Of a stretch of DNA of 64,000 nt, positions 24,893-38,090 are shown one piece after another; position 1 is the first letter of the stretch; every line of letters begins with the position of its first letter. The stretch comes from Ptychodera flava (taxonomy: Eukaryota > Hemichordata > Enteropneusta > Ptychoderidae), in NCBI RefSeq assembly GCF_041260155.1, contig NW_027248277.1:6197910-6261909 (forward strand). Reading direction: 5' to 3'. Both the position numbers and the translations under genes were made by a program. The notes under the pieces are model-generated. The model saw only the letters and a list, made by a program, of their open reading frames with translations. It did no database searches and was not told the DNA's origin.

Positions 24893-25028
24893 ACACGAAG
24901 TTTGGGCGATACCGCGTCGTATTCGAGTGATGTGTCCGTATTTTGACGAGTTGCGCAGCAACGAGTCAAAATACGGACACATCACGAGAAACGACGCGGT
25001 ATCGCCCTAACTTCGTGTAATAACCCCT
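24893..25028. repeat. 136-bp near-perfect palindrome
   Basis: AGGGGTTATTACACGAAGTT at the left is inverted as AACTTCGTGTAATAACCCCT at the right. The arms include CGATACCGCGTCGT and TGTCCGTATTTTGACGAGTT, with the centre at GCGCAGC. It is much richer in GC and CpG than its surroundings. Confidence 0.9.
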
Positions 25029-27199
25029 TTATCATACATGCATGCTTTGGTTATGACTGTTTTCCTACAGACGCTCCGAAATTAGCGACGAAATCAACTT
25101 GAAATCGACCTTGCTTCCTCCAGGCTGTACTTATAAAAAGTTGGTTGCTAAGGAGTGATGACTACCGTATCACTTCTTGATATTATTCCGCTATTTGGCC
25201 ATTCCACAGGTTTTCACAATTTGAAGAAGATTTATTTTTAGTTTAAAATGACGGTGGATGTAAAACATAGGCGGGAGTTCACAAAATGGGTGTGTTTTCG
25301 TGTTTTAATACATAACCTCATCCCTGCGTGAAAGTTATGAGGCCGCCAAAATCGGGTCAAAATACTCGCGCCACGCTCAAACTCTTATCGAGTATGAACA
25401 GCTGAGAGCACAGAGCAAGCAGCTCTGCGACATCTATGAATGCACATACAGTGGATATAATACCCGTACCAGTCAGTTTATCTTGAAGAATTATACATGT
25501 TCCCAGACGTCAAATATGCCGAATTTACCATCTCAGTAAGCGGATTAGTGAAAACATGAAGTGAGTACACTGTAAGCTGTAGTGTCGTCACTCGTTCGTG
25601 ATTTTGTTGCTGTACGAATAAAGTACATTTAAAGGTATTTCTGTCGTCTGCTCGTATATTTTCCTTCCTGGCTTGCCTAAATGGAACTAAACTTCCTTTA
25701 ACAGCCAAAGCGAAAGTTTGACTTTCCCTAGATGGCACATTGTATCTGAAACCCGCACCGCATCGGTGCCACCACTGTGAACTGACAGGTACAAATCGGA
25801 AATATCATGTGCACCTTCAACCTTGTCTGTCGCAAGTATTTTCAGTGTGGTTGGATTTTCGTGGCTCATTTACGACTGTAAACGATGCAATTCACCACCC
25901 AGATACTTTAAGCTCATCAACAGGAAACTTGTCGTAAACCGATTATATCATGATGCTCTGTCAACCGATATCTTTACGTGCAATGATACTTCCATGGTGT
26001 AATCTTCAGCAGCGTAGACGACACGAAACACTGCACCGTGCACCGCCACGGGACCGGCCGTGAATTGAGAGGTGTCGGCAAATTATACAAATTTTCAATA
26101 CGTTTGTTTGTATGTTTTTGGTACAACTGTACTTGTGCCTAAGGGCAATGCCCATGAAGTGACTGCAAACAACAGAATTTTGACCATAATCATAATGACG
26201 TTTAGGATTGCCATTTATGTTATTCGCTCAGCTGTTTTATATGTGCATACAGCGAAGGTCACGCGTCCGAGTCACTGTAAGTAGTTCGGTTACAGTGAAA
26301 ATATAATTCGTATTTTCACTAGTAAAAACTGGGCTCATATCAGTACCGTCTGAACAATAGAAGAATGGCAATACAGGCAAAGCATGTATGATAAATCTTC
26401 ACATTCACATAGGTGTAATGTGTCAAGGTAGTTGTCTCATTAACTTCCGACAACAAATGGCACTAATCAATCATACACGTGATAGTTCATAAGGAAATCC
26501 TCAAATCGAGTGAGCAATCTGTATTTATTCTAAATATGGCCTTTGAACCTCTGTTTTCTTCTTCAAATAAGAAATTGAAAACAAATGTGACTCTTTCCAT
26601 TTTTCATGTTCTTTTTTTATGACTTGCCTCTTTGTAATGTAAAGTTGATTCAGAAAGGTTGAATGCGCCTCAGGGACAGATTTTCAGACTCTCAAACTTT
26701 TACAATATACTTTTGCCCATCACTTGTGACTCATTTTGAATGTTATGGTGTAAACAAAGTTTCCATACTTTTTAATGTGGAAATCAGAATTTAATTTTCT
26801 CGCATAGAGATAACATTGGAATGGCAGCCATTTTGAATTTCAAATACCTGTAAATATGGGTACGTAGTTTTTCTGATGCCAGATATTGCACAGTGACCTC
26901 CAATTTTTATTTCTGATTTTTGAAATGGAAATATTCACAGAAAATTACTGTACTGTTGTTATTATCTGAAAAAATAGTGTCAATGACACTGTCCTCCCAT
27001 TTTACAGAGATACTAAGTACTAATACAAACATGACATTGCATTCTTACAGGTTGACTAAGAAAATTCCATTGCAAGTCCAAATTAGTCTTGTACCCCAGC
27101 AATATGAAATGCTCCACCTCATAATGACTTTACACATCTGACAGAAAAACATCCCTAGGATCAAGACAATCATGCTTTACAGCAATCCAACAAATATTT
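25029..27199. other. No gene recognised
   Basis: Unassigned sequence. A MITE-like piece related to 4650-5012, in inverted orientation, occupies about 26,655-26,930 (GAATGCGCCTCAGGGACAG start). Confidence 0.45.
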
Positions 27200-27430
27200 T
27201 GGGAGAAAATGATTTTTTGACCAAAAATGGGAAAAATTGCCTCAAAAAACAAATATGAAAATTTCACCACAATTTGAACAAATCTGACAAAGGCCAACCC
27301 TAGGATCATACATACAAGTTTTCAAGGCAATGGGATGAGCGCTTTCAGAAAAGATTTTTCGACAAAAAAACAGGAAAATTGCCAAAAAAATACAATTTTC
27401 AAAATTTCACCACAATTTGAAGAAATGTAA
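27200..27430. repeat. Solitary copy of the 15-kb module
   Basis: Contains ATTTTTTGACCAAAAATGGG, AAAATTGCC and ATTTCACCACAATTTGAACA in the same order as the array at 14,980-16,060. It shows that the module disperses on its own. Confidence 0.7.
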
Positions 27431-27499
27431 CTTAACGATGCGACTCAGGTTCAAAGGTCAATTTTAGCAATTTTTTTTTTATTTCAAATTTCGAACCAC

Positions 27500-28000
27500 T
27501 GACACGTGGTCTTTCTTTTGGGGAAAGGTGTTGGGTCACATCGTACCGGGAAATTCCTGAAATATTACTAAAATGGCAAACTATCAGCTACACCGTGTGC
27601 CATTATTTCCCTTTTGTCTTAACGGTCGCGGATTACCGACCACGATATCTTTGATAAACACGCAGAGATTATGTATAGGCTTGGCGGTATAGTGCGCATG
27701 CGCTAGCTTCAACGTTATGCTCAGCGTTTTGAACTCTGCATGTATCGGTACGGCAAACACGTCGAGCAGACGTAAGCCGGCGCTCGCGCTCCGTACCGTC
27801 GAAAAAGCAAGCGAGGTCCACAAAAGCGGACCTGAAAAAGACGGCAACGTGCGCAAAGGTCGATTTAAATGTAAAACAGTCCGACTTTGGCTCATACTCC
27901 CTGCAATAACGATCAAGAATGCAGTGAAGAGTCAGATTTGGCTGAGGACGCAGACGATAACGGAGACGTGCTCAGTTCAACAACTATGAAAGTATTTGAC
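27500..28000. promoter_or_regulatory. GC/CpG-richer patch with an NRF-1-type palindrome
   Basis: The perfect palindrome GCGCATGCGC at 27,694-27,703 matches the core binding site of nuclear respiratory factor 1, typical of CpG-type promoters. Overlapping open frames exist on both strands (27,584-27,916 and 27,717-27,989), but neither resembles a known protein. Promoter identity is inference. Confidence 0.3.
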
Positions 28001-30250
28001 ACGCTGCTTTTCGAACATATTAGGCTATGCTGATTACATACCCGAGTCCAAAAATTAGCCTGAGCGAGATGAAACTTCTGTTAGTTGCGATAATTTTATC
28101 ACTCTTGCTGTACATGCTTGGTGCTAGTATCGTGTTCTTTTATATTTTCAAACTCGAGTTTTCTATCGTACAGTCTTTTTGTGTCTGCTGAGAAACCTTG
28201 AACAACACCGTACCCGACATCACGCGACATTTATGTCAAGGAGTTTCCCAAGCCAGTGCAGGAATTCATACACACATAATGTAGATTCACAAGAGCAAGT
28301 TCAGGGATCTGCTAATTTTTCGAAACGAAATGCAAATATTTTTTTTTTATTTCATGCCTTTTCTTTCTTTGAATATAACCCAAAAATTAAATAACGTCAA
28401 ACGTGAATTGCGAGGGTTCACAAATGATTCTTTTGTGCGTGTTGTCTAAACTTATCAATTACCTGCAGACTCAACAGCTGCTAGCTGGACCTCAACACTG
28501 AACGTAAAACAAACCCGGCTCAACTTCTAGAAGTGCTGAAACTAGCAATTTTTGCTATATGAGGTCAGTCATCGAAAGATTGACTAAAAGTAAAAATCTC
28601 CGAAATAATTATGTGTGCGCTGGTATTGCGCAAGTCGAGTGACTCCACTGTAGACTAGTCGATACTCTGTCTCTTGGAACACGCTGTCGATGACAGCCTG
28701 CACTGTTCTACGCTACGGCGTGATTATTATTAGTTTGATAAAATCGGTACAAGAACACATATAAATAGAGTTTGAAAAAATAACACGAGTCAATCTCTCC
28801 CGTCGTAACAAAGGGCGACAAGTTTGCAGTGCGGTGCAAAAGCTAAGAAAATACGACAGACATTTTATGTTGTCAAAAGTTACGTGTGTTCGTCTCATCT
28901 TGAGGTAGGAAAACTAGCAAGTGACGTCCCGTTCGCACAGTGTCAGCGCTAACATGAACTTGACAATCACTTTTCACAAAGAACATGCATAAATTGCCGA
29001 TCGCGAGACAGGAAGTAGACAACTTGAGTCAAGAACAAGTGAATGCCCGACGCAATCGCGCGACGACAGCACATAAGTCTCGATCGGATAGACTTTTTTA
29101 CGCAAGTTTCGACCTCTTTGTCTTGACTGTGAACTCTGGTAACCAGATTGTAACTGTTGAGACAACAGTATACAGTTAATCTACTAGTTAAACGTTCCAA
29201 AAATGGATGAAATCGCTAAGTACCCCTCTGTGTTTGTTGTGTAAATACCACCCACTGCTGGCACTAAGCATTTGCCAGTTCAGTGTATAATTTCTTTCTA
29301 TTTTCACACGATCTGCAATCCTAAACATATTCAAAATTCCAAAAACTGACTCTAAATATTTCAACTTAGTCCTGGTGTAAGAAAATTCGCAGAAAATAGT
29401 CCGCGAGTCGGACTTCTTGGTCACAATGTGTGACGCATAGGTCGTTTACACAAATCGTCGATTTTCTCACTTCCGTTTTTGGCAGTGCGTACATTATTCA
29501 AATAAGTATAAGTCGGCGGCGCCTGGACAGACTAGCCTGATTTTTCACCTGTGGACAGTTAATGAATATATCTGAAAGACCCTGTCTCAGATTTCCGATA
29601 AAGGACCTGGAAGTGAAGATATCCTGACAAACGTGAACAAAGGCCGATAATTTATGCAAAAGACGTCAAGTTGACACTTTGAAGGTGCATTGTGCGAAAA
29701 CAAAAGCGAATTTCAAAAATCCGGGACACGGTTTTTTGCCCAGTATACCCAGCCGTCGATTGCCGTAAACAGATTCACCAAGGCCGATTGGAGATTTGTA
29801 CTTACACTTTTTTGAGTAAAAAAACTAAAAAACACGTGTTTTTGAGTAAAACAGCCGTATGCGCACTGTTTTTAAAAAACTAACAAATTTTCTGAACTCT
29901 TCGGTGACCGAGCAGATAAAAAAAGTACCACATGTCGGGTGTGTGACCACGTCTTCTTTGTGAAAATGAGGATTGAAAATAAGTGACAATGAACCTGAGT
30001 CGCTACCTTAAGACACTATAAAGAGCCTGCGTACCAAGTTTCAACCAAATCTGGCCACTGGTTACAGAGTTTTAGCAATTTGCATGATTTTTCCTTTTTC
30101 CCCTTCATTTGCATATTTTTGACTTTGACATGTTTATTTCAACAAATTCACATCTCCACCCCTGGGTTCACCTGTCCACCAAATACTAAGATGGTAGGTG
30201 CTGCGATTTAGGAGTTTTTAATGTGGACAGAAATACATCCGCACATACTA
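28001..30250. other. No gene recognised
   Basis: No exon, repeat array or RNA gene seen. Several short frames are treated as chance. Confidence 0.45.
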
Positions 30251-30251
30251 A

Positions 30252-30959
30252 CATGGAAGTATTGGGAAAGGCTACTATGTACACTGTCCCATGAACTCTG
30301 CTGGAAGCTGCCCTCTGTCTTGGGTATCACTGTCCATTTTTCAGTTGTTGACTTGGTATATCAAGTTTAGAAGCATGATAATTTTGATCATACATAAAAT
30401 GTTGGATGTGGCTGCATCACTGTTGTCAATTCCTGGTTTTGCAATTTTTCAAGCATCGAGACTTGAATATATAGGCATCATTTATGCTAATTTTTAAGAA
30501 CATACTTACTTATTGTTCCTTTTGTCTATGGCCAAAGTTAGGTCTGTACATACTACTAAGTATGTGTATAGGCCGAAAAATGTAAATTAGCTAGGTAGGC
30601 ATCGGCCATACAGACTTAAAAATTAGCATAACCACTTAACAATACATACTTAAAGCGCGTAAATATAAGCAGGTAAAATTGGTATGTAAAATTTACATAT
30701 ATTAATTAGCATATATATAAGCAGGTAAAATTGGTATGTAAAATTTACATATATTAATTAGCATATATACATACTTCTTGACAATAAGTATGTATGTTCT
30801 TAAAAAATAGCATACATGATGCCTATATATTCAAGTCTCGATGCATGAAAAAAATTGCAAAACCAGGAATTGACAACAGTGATGCAGCCACATCCAACAT
30901 TTTATGTATGATCAGAGTTCATGGGACAGTGTACATAGTAGCCTTCCCAATACTTCCAT
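30252..30959. repeat. ~0.7-kb foldback (long inverted repeat)
   Basis: Left arm: ATGGAAGTATTGGGAAAGGC, TGTACACTGTCCCATGAACT, AAAATGTTGGATGTGGCTGC. The right arm is its reverse complement, ending GCCTTCCCAATACTTCCAT. Arms are roughly 290-350 bp, with the left one longer. The loop holds a direct repeat of AAGCAGGTAAAATTGGTATG. Non-coding; it may be a Foldback-type element. Confidence 0.85.
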
Positions 30960-32930
30960 CCATTACAAATTTACTCGGTTCAGAATCATTTTGTAATGAA
31001 CTGTAGTGGATAGACTTGCCATGTAAGAAACTAAAAATTAGTCTTACCTCAACATAGGGAACAAGACAGCACAAGAAGCAACAAGACAACACAAGAAGCA
31101 GTTCTCTGATGTCAAGTTTGCAAGCTCTTTATTTCATACTGGAAGGGGAGGTTCATGTGAAAAACCCAACAGAACACATCTTAAAGTCTGCATTTGATTG
31201 TTCACATTATCCAAAGTTGTTTTCGATGCCATCCTTATGTTTCCGATCTTGTTCTGAAACTTCACATTGGTCTGCTCATCTTCTTGGCCTTTGCCCATAG
31301 ATACACTGAGAATAAAAATGATAATAACAGACAAGGATGTCATTACATGTGGAAAGTGAAATTGCTTGTACTTCGTCGACTATCCTTAATATAAAAATTC
31401 ATGGAAAGAGCATTCACGTGCTTAAATGAAATTATAATAATTAATATAAAATAATTTACCTGATAAAAACACTCATGACATATCTATAAATTATGTTCGT
31501 TGTGATTACCAAATCTTTGCTTTTCAGCCTCATTTTCCACATTTATTAGTGACACACCATTCAAAACTACAACTATATACTGACCGGTGGTGATTGGGTT
31601 CAGCACATCTCAAACAGAAGAAATGTAAATCAAAAAGTATCCCTTTATAATATTAAAACCAGGTCAAAGTTTAAATTAAAAATATATGAGTATCTGTTGT
31701 ATATCATCCATCCGGTCAAAATTTTGAATCAATGAGTAAAATAACAGATAATAGCCTGGCTCTATTCGTTACTACAACTCTCCTTGTAATTAACGCACAG
31801 AGATAGACAGTGTGGAGTAACACTTCACTGTCTATATTGAGGTACCAACCTCAATATCATGGTTTAATTTTTGCCAACACCGTCCATTCGTTTCGTATAC
31901 TTGAACAGGGTTCACCAAGAATGACATCAATATAGCGCGACTAAAGAAGTGAAAACTGCGAAAATTACAGAGACAACTCGTGGATAAGGCGTATTGGAAA
32001 TTACTGACCGAATTTTTTAAACGACCTCTTCAATCTCTGCTACCTCCATGCTTCGATCGTGTATGCATATGGGTTGTGTTCGTGTTCTACGGGACGATAT
32101 CGCGGTCGATCTCAGAATCGGTCATCCAATGGCCATCAACGCATTGTAAACGCTGTTTGTTGGTTTTAAATTCATAGCTAACCTGTACATACCCTGATGA
32201 TTATGTCCTACGGTAATTTTACGCGAAACTCTGTCAAAATCAGAGCGAAAAGAGGTGACGATTTTCTCTCTCACTCAAAACGTCCTAACATCCCAGCAGT
32301 GCATATCAGATTTAATTTGCCGCTTAGGATTTGACCCGTGACCTTTTGGCAACTTGACCAATCATAAAGAAATCTTCACATGATCTACAATAATCTGACC
32401 AATCATAAAGAAGTCTTCACATGATCTATGACATCATCAGGCGTGATTCTAAAGTCCTGGGTTCAAAGTCTGACCCATGTGACCCACGCACTCAGCCAGC
32501 TAGCAACGTGATCAAACACAGCTCGCGTTTGAAAAGCTAAAACGACAGAAAATCCATTACATGTAAACCTTTACCAGATCATCACAACGCTCTGCAAAAA
32601 CGTCTCCGACATACAAGTCTCGTGACTTACAAACTTGGCCCGATGATGACTTTCATCGCGCACGTCCGGCGTGAGTCGATGTTGAAACTGTGCTTATTAC
32701 GCTGGGATAGGGCATCATACGTAGTCGTAAGCTTTCAATCTACTCTGTGGTCGGACTCGTAGTTCATGTTTGAAAGGGCCCGGTAAGAAAACACAAAAGA
32801 ACCAGATATACGTTATTTTTGAGTTGCAGTTCTTTGAAAGACTAGGCTTTTAAAGGGAGATATGCACGTGAAATAAGTTCAACCATATTTTACGTGGAGC
32901 TCAACGTTCATTTTTCGCAAAGCGTTTTTT
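30960..32930. other. No gene recognised; one short direct repeat
   Basis: A roughly 40-bp unit containing GACCAATCATAAAGAAGTCT is repeated in tandem at about 32,358-32,432. Nothing else identified. Confidence 0.45.
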
Positions 32931-32933
32931 TGC

Positions 32934-32968
32934 AGATCGTCCATGTAGCCGACACGAACACGAACTGT
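32934..32968. mobile_element. Left-end fragment of the 54,870 MITE
   Basis: GCAGATCGTCCATGTAGCC followed by GACACGAACACGAA matches the left end of the MITE at 54,870-55,115 over about 33 bp. No right end is seen nearby, so this is a fragment or a diverged relative. Confidence 0.6.
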
Positions 32969-33793
32969 CTGATCGTTTTTGTAGTTTTTTTTTCAGTAGA
33001 AACAGTTATGCATTCAATGAGAACTGATCATTTGCAAAACGTACATAAAAAGTCTGTGACTGATTTTCTGTACCGATCAAAGTCAAATGGTAGTTTTTTC
33101 ACACAATTTGTTGAACTTGAAAATCAAATCAACTATCACACATTTCCGAATATGCAGCGTATGTCTGTCACCGTCACCATTCTAGTATAGTGCAGACTAA
33201 AAATACGTGACACCGGCCCAAAACAACATAAGTCTGTAGGAAATTAAACGTACTTGTTTATTTGACCAAGTAGATAACAAAATAAGTAGTTATGCTCTCC
33301 GGACGTAAACAATTAGGTATGTATGATCACAAAATAAGTATGTATGAAGTTCGAACCACTTATTTTCCCAAAAATAGGTCGTTTTGGATCGGTACAGACC
33401 TAATCACTACACAGTAACTACTTGATAAGTCGTTCAGTTTTCCACGGGCTGGTACCTTATTTCATTAGAACTGATGGACTTTGGGATAGATCTGTGGTCA
33501 GAGTGTACATTGTAGCTTTCATTGAAGGTGTTGTATTTGTGACTTGTTTTTTAGGTTTTAAGAGACCTGATTGTAGCATCAGTTGTTTACATAAATTTGT
33601 AAACACCATGGTTACCTGCAGTTCACTAGTTACCAGAGACAGTTTTGATTTGATTTCATGGACAATAAAACTATTGACAGACCATGCACTGTCATTGACA
33701 AAGGATGTTTTCAACTTGACACCATCATTTTGTCAGAGTGTAACAGACATACAAGAAAGAAGTCACTTTGACACCTTCCACTACAGTTGTAAT
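32969..33793. other. No gene recognised
   Basis: An open frame at 33,422-33,907 runs into the retroelement tail and shows no known domain. Confidence 0.4.
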
Positions 33794-33953
33794 AGGTCCA
33801 TATATCTTTCTTTCATAAATATGACTTTGTTTGTGTACCGTCTATTTACTGTCTGTTCTGTGCTGTTTTGTGGCTATGTTTACAACTATTGTTCTTACGA
33901 ATTCTGACCGCTGTCATTGGATTATGGATTGGTATGATTGTGATTATTTTACA
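33794..33953 (+). mobile_element. 5'-truncated Penelope-like element, 3' tail only
   Basis: Third copy of the tail seen at 3.6 and 19.1 kb: GGTCCATATATCTTTCTTTC through TTGGATTATGGATTGGTATG. The start point differs in each copy, as expected from 5' truncation at integration. Confidence 0.85.
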
Positions 33954-36530
33954 TGTATAAATTCTGATCACATGGGAACACAGTCTAATTGATACTACCA
34001 TGTCAGTGTTTCCTCTGGCTAAAATTACCTGTTAGCCATTCTGGCTAATTGGGACCAAAATTGATTAGCCAGAACTAGCCATCCAAATTTACATGTATTC
34101 GGCATGTGTGATTTTGGAGACTGACAGTTGAATATTTAATGACCCACTCAGGTGGGTCCTATCAGCTGCTATAGTACTGTAGCAAAGAAATGGCAAAACA
34201 AGTTAAGAACAACTTTTACGGAACAAACTGCTTTCTTTATTACTTGCAACATTCATAACAAACTTTAGTCCCTGTTGTTTCACACTTATGTAACTTCTGT
34301 ATCACAAGCGTTGCATCAATTACAGGTAACTTCAATATATTCTCACTGAAAGATCCATTGCCTCTGCCACATGATAGTCATCAAGTGCTTTCAGTTCTCC
34401 AATCACAGAGTTTAATTTCTGTACCGATTGTTCACTTTGAGAAAGTGTACTGGTATTACATTTTGTACACTAGTTGTAAAGAGCCTCCTGTCTCTATTGG
34501 TAGTCCAAACATTTAGTTTCAAAATAAAACTGCTCTATGGATGGGCCTTCACTAGCTATTCTCAAGTGTGTTAACGTTTTCTGTCTTACGTTTATTTGTC
34601 AAGGATGTTTATCAAATTGAACTGACTCATATCAGCGGCTCTTGCGGTGCATTCATGGCAAGTCATGTGCTGATGTTTTCTCAGGTTTCGTGAAATTGTC
34701 CTTCTTTGGAATGTCTGATCGCCTACCGGATGTAAATATATATTGTCCTGTCTGGCCGCCTGACACTTCTTTATGGAAACTTTCTTCTCATTGTCAAACA
34801 CTAACCATGGAAATTCAACAAAACATTCTTATGCAGTTTCCTCGTTTTTTCATAACTTGTATTACCCCGCAACTCGGCGAACGGGCTGTAGTCACGGTGC
34901 AATTTTCTTTTCCGCTGACTTCGAAGTTGTGCTCGGACATGCCAGCCTAGCATTGCTGCAAGTTGTATGTATAAACTGCCTCTGCCGTCATGTCCTTCTT
35001 CTCGTTCTTGTCACACTGGTTTCATTCTGTTCACCAGCCTAGCAACCATCGGCGGCTGCTGTCAGCTGAGCTTTTGAAAGTACCCCGCAATCAAATAGGG
35101 TTTTTCTAACTGCGTAGGGCCGTTGTTTACGAAGCACTTGTCATGAAACGAAATCACCGCATGCAGCCATCTCGTGGCAAATTACTCCCTAAGTTACTGA
35201 TTGCAATACATGTCTGAGACTGCGCACTAAAGCAAGGAAAGAATGGCTACCTAGGGATGTTGAAAAATATCTCTGCCTGTCTGCTGCATTCTCGATCAGC
35301 GAATCGGCCCCCTGAAAATTTGGTTCACCAGTTTGGTGAAGAGGGGCTGAAAACAATTCGCCAATCCAACGTTTGATTCGCCATTTTGCTGTCTGGCGAG
35401 CGGCAGCAGAAACACTGCAGACGCAAGAGTAGACACCGGGTCCTAATTTTATTTACATGTAGTCTTTGGACTGGGCAAAATTTGCAGTCACCTAAGTCTG
35501 TGTACGGTGATTTGTGTTCGTCCACTATGTTTCCCCATTTAGGTGGAGGGTAACGTAGTGAATGGAACATGTACACAGAGGTCCACACAGCATCGTACCT
35601 ATGGAGCATTAGCTACGTTGACAGTAGCTCATGTTACTGGAAAAGACCAAGAGTAGCCTAACCTAAACTTTCTTACGTAAACGTTTTCTTTTTCTGAAGT
35701 ACATCACAGCATAGACCCTGGAGCGAGAATCTCCTTTAAGAAAATATATTCTTGCTCATTCACTCGATAAAACTACGTGAGTGAGGAGATCATACCAAGA
35801 CATCCGGCCCAAGATATCCCATGAAATACTGAACCTAATCTTTCCAAAACAAATAATAACAAAACAAAAACATAAAAGACACATTAGTGAAGGCAAGACT
35901 AAACCATGTGACTAAACAAATGAACGAACGAACGAACGGCAACGACATGTTAACAGCGTCTTCAACAAATCTTTAAGAAATCAAAACATGTATATTCTAA
36001 CAACACTGTTAGTAGATCCAAGCAATTAAACAAGAAGCAAAAAAAACTATAAATTCCAGCGACTGATAAAGGAACTACTCAGCATTCCAAAACGAAAGCG
36101 TCAAAAGGACACAGTGTCTCAGACATAACCGACCCGGCTTTGTTTCGACATGGCTAGTTTCTAACACCAAAAGGCGGACACATGAATATACTACACTCAA
36201 ATAGTCACTATAAACAACTACACAATGAGACTTTACCACCAAACGTTAAACCACACGACTACCAACATTATTTGTTAGTCGATGTGTGGAGCCGCGTTCC
36301 CTTATTTTACTTACAATGTGTCATGCTTTCCTGTGTTTTGCTAAACTGCTAATGAGACTTTTAATTACAATGTTGTTTTCCAAGTCACCTACCAAACCAT
36401 TCTAAAGGGTGATCAAGATGGCCAGAACAGCCAATTTTGACCAATTAGGTTCAAGAATCTGGGAAAAGGTACTAAAGCGTGTTATACCACTCCAGGTCAT
36501 GTGACCTATTGTTCTTGCCATCCATTTATC
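33954..36530. other. No gene recognised
   Basis: At 34,013 CAGTGTTTCCTCTGGCTAAA resembles a hAT-type terminus, but I found no partner end. No exon could be supported. Confidence 0.4.
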
Positions 36531-36535
36531 CCTGA

Positions 36536-36722
36536 AAACACGACTGACACCTATTGTTCTTATGCAAAATAAGTAATCAGTCATACTTTTATTCATATGT
36601 AAATAAGTAATCACCACACTTTAATGAAAGAAAATCATTATCATATCAATAAAAGTGTAGTGATTACTTATTTAAATATGAAAAAAACTATGACTGATTA
36701 CTAATTTGCAAGAGAACAATAG
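36536..36722. repeat. ~190-bp imperfect inverted repeat
   Basis: ATTGTTCTTATGCAAAATAA and AGTAATCAGTCATA at the left are mirrored by TATGACTGATTACT and GCAAGAGAACAAT at the right. It lies just downstream of the recombinase exon. Confidence 0.75.
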
Positions 36723-36808
36723 GTCAAGTCGAGATGTCTAAAGCATTCACACACATTCAATAACAAAATGAAGACATTTTTTCAACTGATATGTTATAGC
36801 ATCACATT

Positions 36809-37146
36809 TTATAATTCAATTTTAACTTTCTTTGAACCATGCTCAATGTAAGCAACATGATTTGTTGATGAAAGCTGTCCATCTTTAGATTCGGCGTCTT
36901 CTTGGGTTGGACCAATCTTGTCTGTTTTGTTACATTGTTTTGTCGTCACTTGAGAAACTGGTTTACTTACAGATTCCTCTGATTTAACACTAGATGGAGG
37001 TGGTAGTAATATATTCGACACATGCTTTTGTTGTGCAGTAGACATACATTTGAGGCGCGTAAACCGTCATCTGATCTGTGACCTGTTTGTTCTTTGATAA
37101 GCTGCTCATCGAATCCCTGATGGTACAGAGATGTTGCTGCATTCAC
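36809..37146 (-). pseudogene. Last exon of a Crypton-type tyrosine recombinase
   Basis: Reading leftward from an acceptor (TTTGATAATTTCAG), the exon gives NAATSLYHQGFDEQLIKEQ then TGHRSDDGLR. This carries the signature around the conserved His-x-x-Arg box of the Crypton/DUF3504 tyrosine recombinases (seen also in host proteins such as ZMYM and QRICH1). A one-base shift near 37,035 leads into STAQQKHVSNIL, the usual family continuation, then a Ser/Lys-rich tail ending at 36,809. No upstream exons with the rest of the catalytic domain were found. It is a decayed Crypton or a dead domesticated gene; with the shift real, no functional recombinase is expected. Confidence 0.65.
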
Positions 37147-38090
37147 CTGAAATTATCAAACACAAGACATATGTGACAAATATCATGGAAATAAGTACAG
37201 CCTTTTTGTAACGTTTGTGGAATAGTCGAAAGAAATTCTGTGATACTGCTGCACACACAACAAATTGTTTTGGTCAATGAATTTAATTTTATAACTTTAC
37301 AGAATTCGTTTTGTGTATAAATATTTTAGTAAAAGAATAAATTACCTTGCCAGAATATCCAGTGTGCTGGCAGTCTGGCCAAGCCATCTTGCACATTTGC
37401 TTTGTGTAAAGACGTATATTTTCTGGCAGGAGAACTTGATTATCCCTTGGCAAGGGTCATCGATAGTACAATCCCGTCCGGTGTTATCATCGCCAAGTAC
37501 TTTTTTATAAGTTGAAGTACACATCGTGGATTTTATGCGCTCCGTAGTAGCGGCTGCTCTTATAGGGCAGTTTGCCCGTGTAAAATCCACTTTGGTTGTT
37601 TTTACATGGCCGTCCATGGAACTCTAGGTAGTCTCTTGGGTCATCAGATCAGACAAGTTGACAAGGTCCATCTTGACCAGTCGAAAACACGAAAATGGTA
37701 TTGAAAGCCTGATGCATCCACGAGGCAATCACATGCATCAACAGATTGAATTCCTTCTCTCTAGCCAATAGCCAACAAGATATAGTAAGGCAAACCATTT
37801 TATCTAACCAATCAGACTAAAACAGTTTCCTTCTACACAGGTGCATTATACCACTCTATAGCCCTTATTCAAATGCAGATTTGCAGTTGACCAGAGCCCT
37901 TGTCCTACTTGTCTGGGATAGGTCATTCTCCCAAACTCGCATGCCAGGTGCATAATGACCTCTGTGAACCTTTCGACGTACAATGGCTCACTCCATTCCA
38001 TTGTGGATATTCAAATCAAAAGTAGACGATTTATTGACAGTAATTTTCAAATTTTAGAGAAGATTGGCCTGTTTTTCGTGGTATAAGTCG
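37147..38090. other. No gene recognised
   Basis: A 91-codon minus-strand open frame (37,342-37,617) shows no known domain. Confidence 0.4.

Noticed and set aside
27584-27989. Overlapping open frames near the NRF-1-type site
   Set aside because: They overlap on opposite strands in a GC-richer patch and neither has recognisable motifs.
34013-35050. Possible hAT-like element starting CAGTGTTTCCTCTGG
   Set aside because: No inverted partner end or target duplication could be found, and the open frames nearby show no transposase motifs.
37342-37617. Minus-strand frame as an upstream exon of the tyrosine recombinase
   Set aside because: It has none of the recombinase motifs expected before the HxxR box, and no convincing donor.
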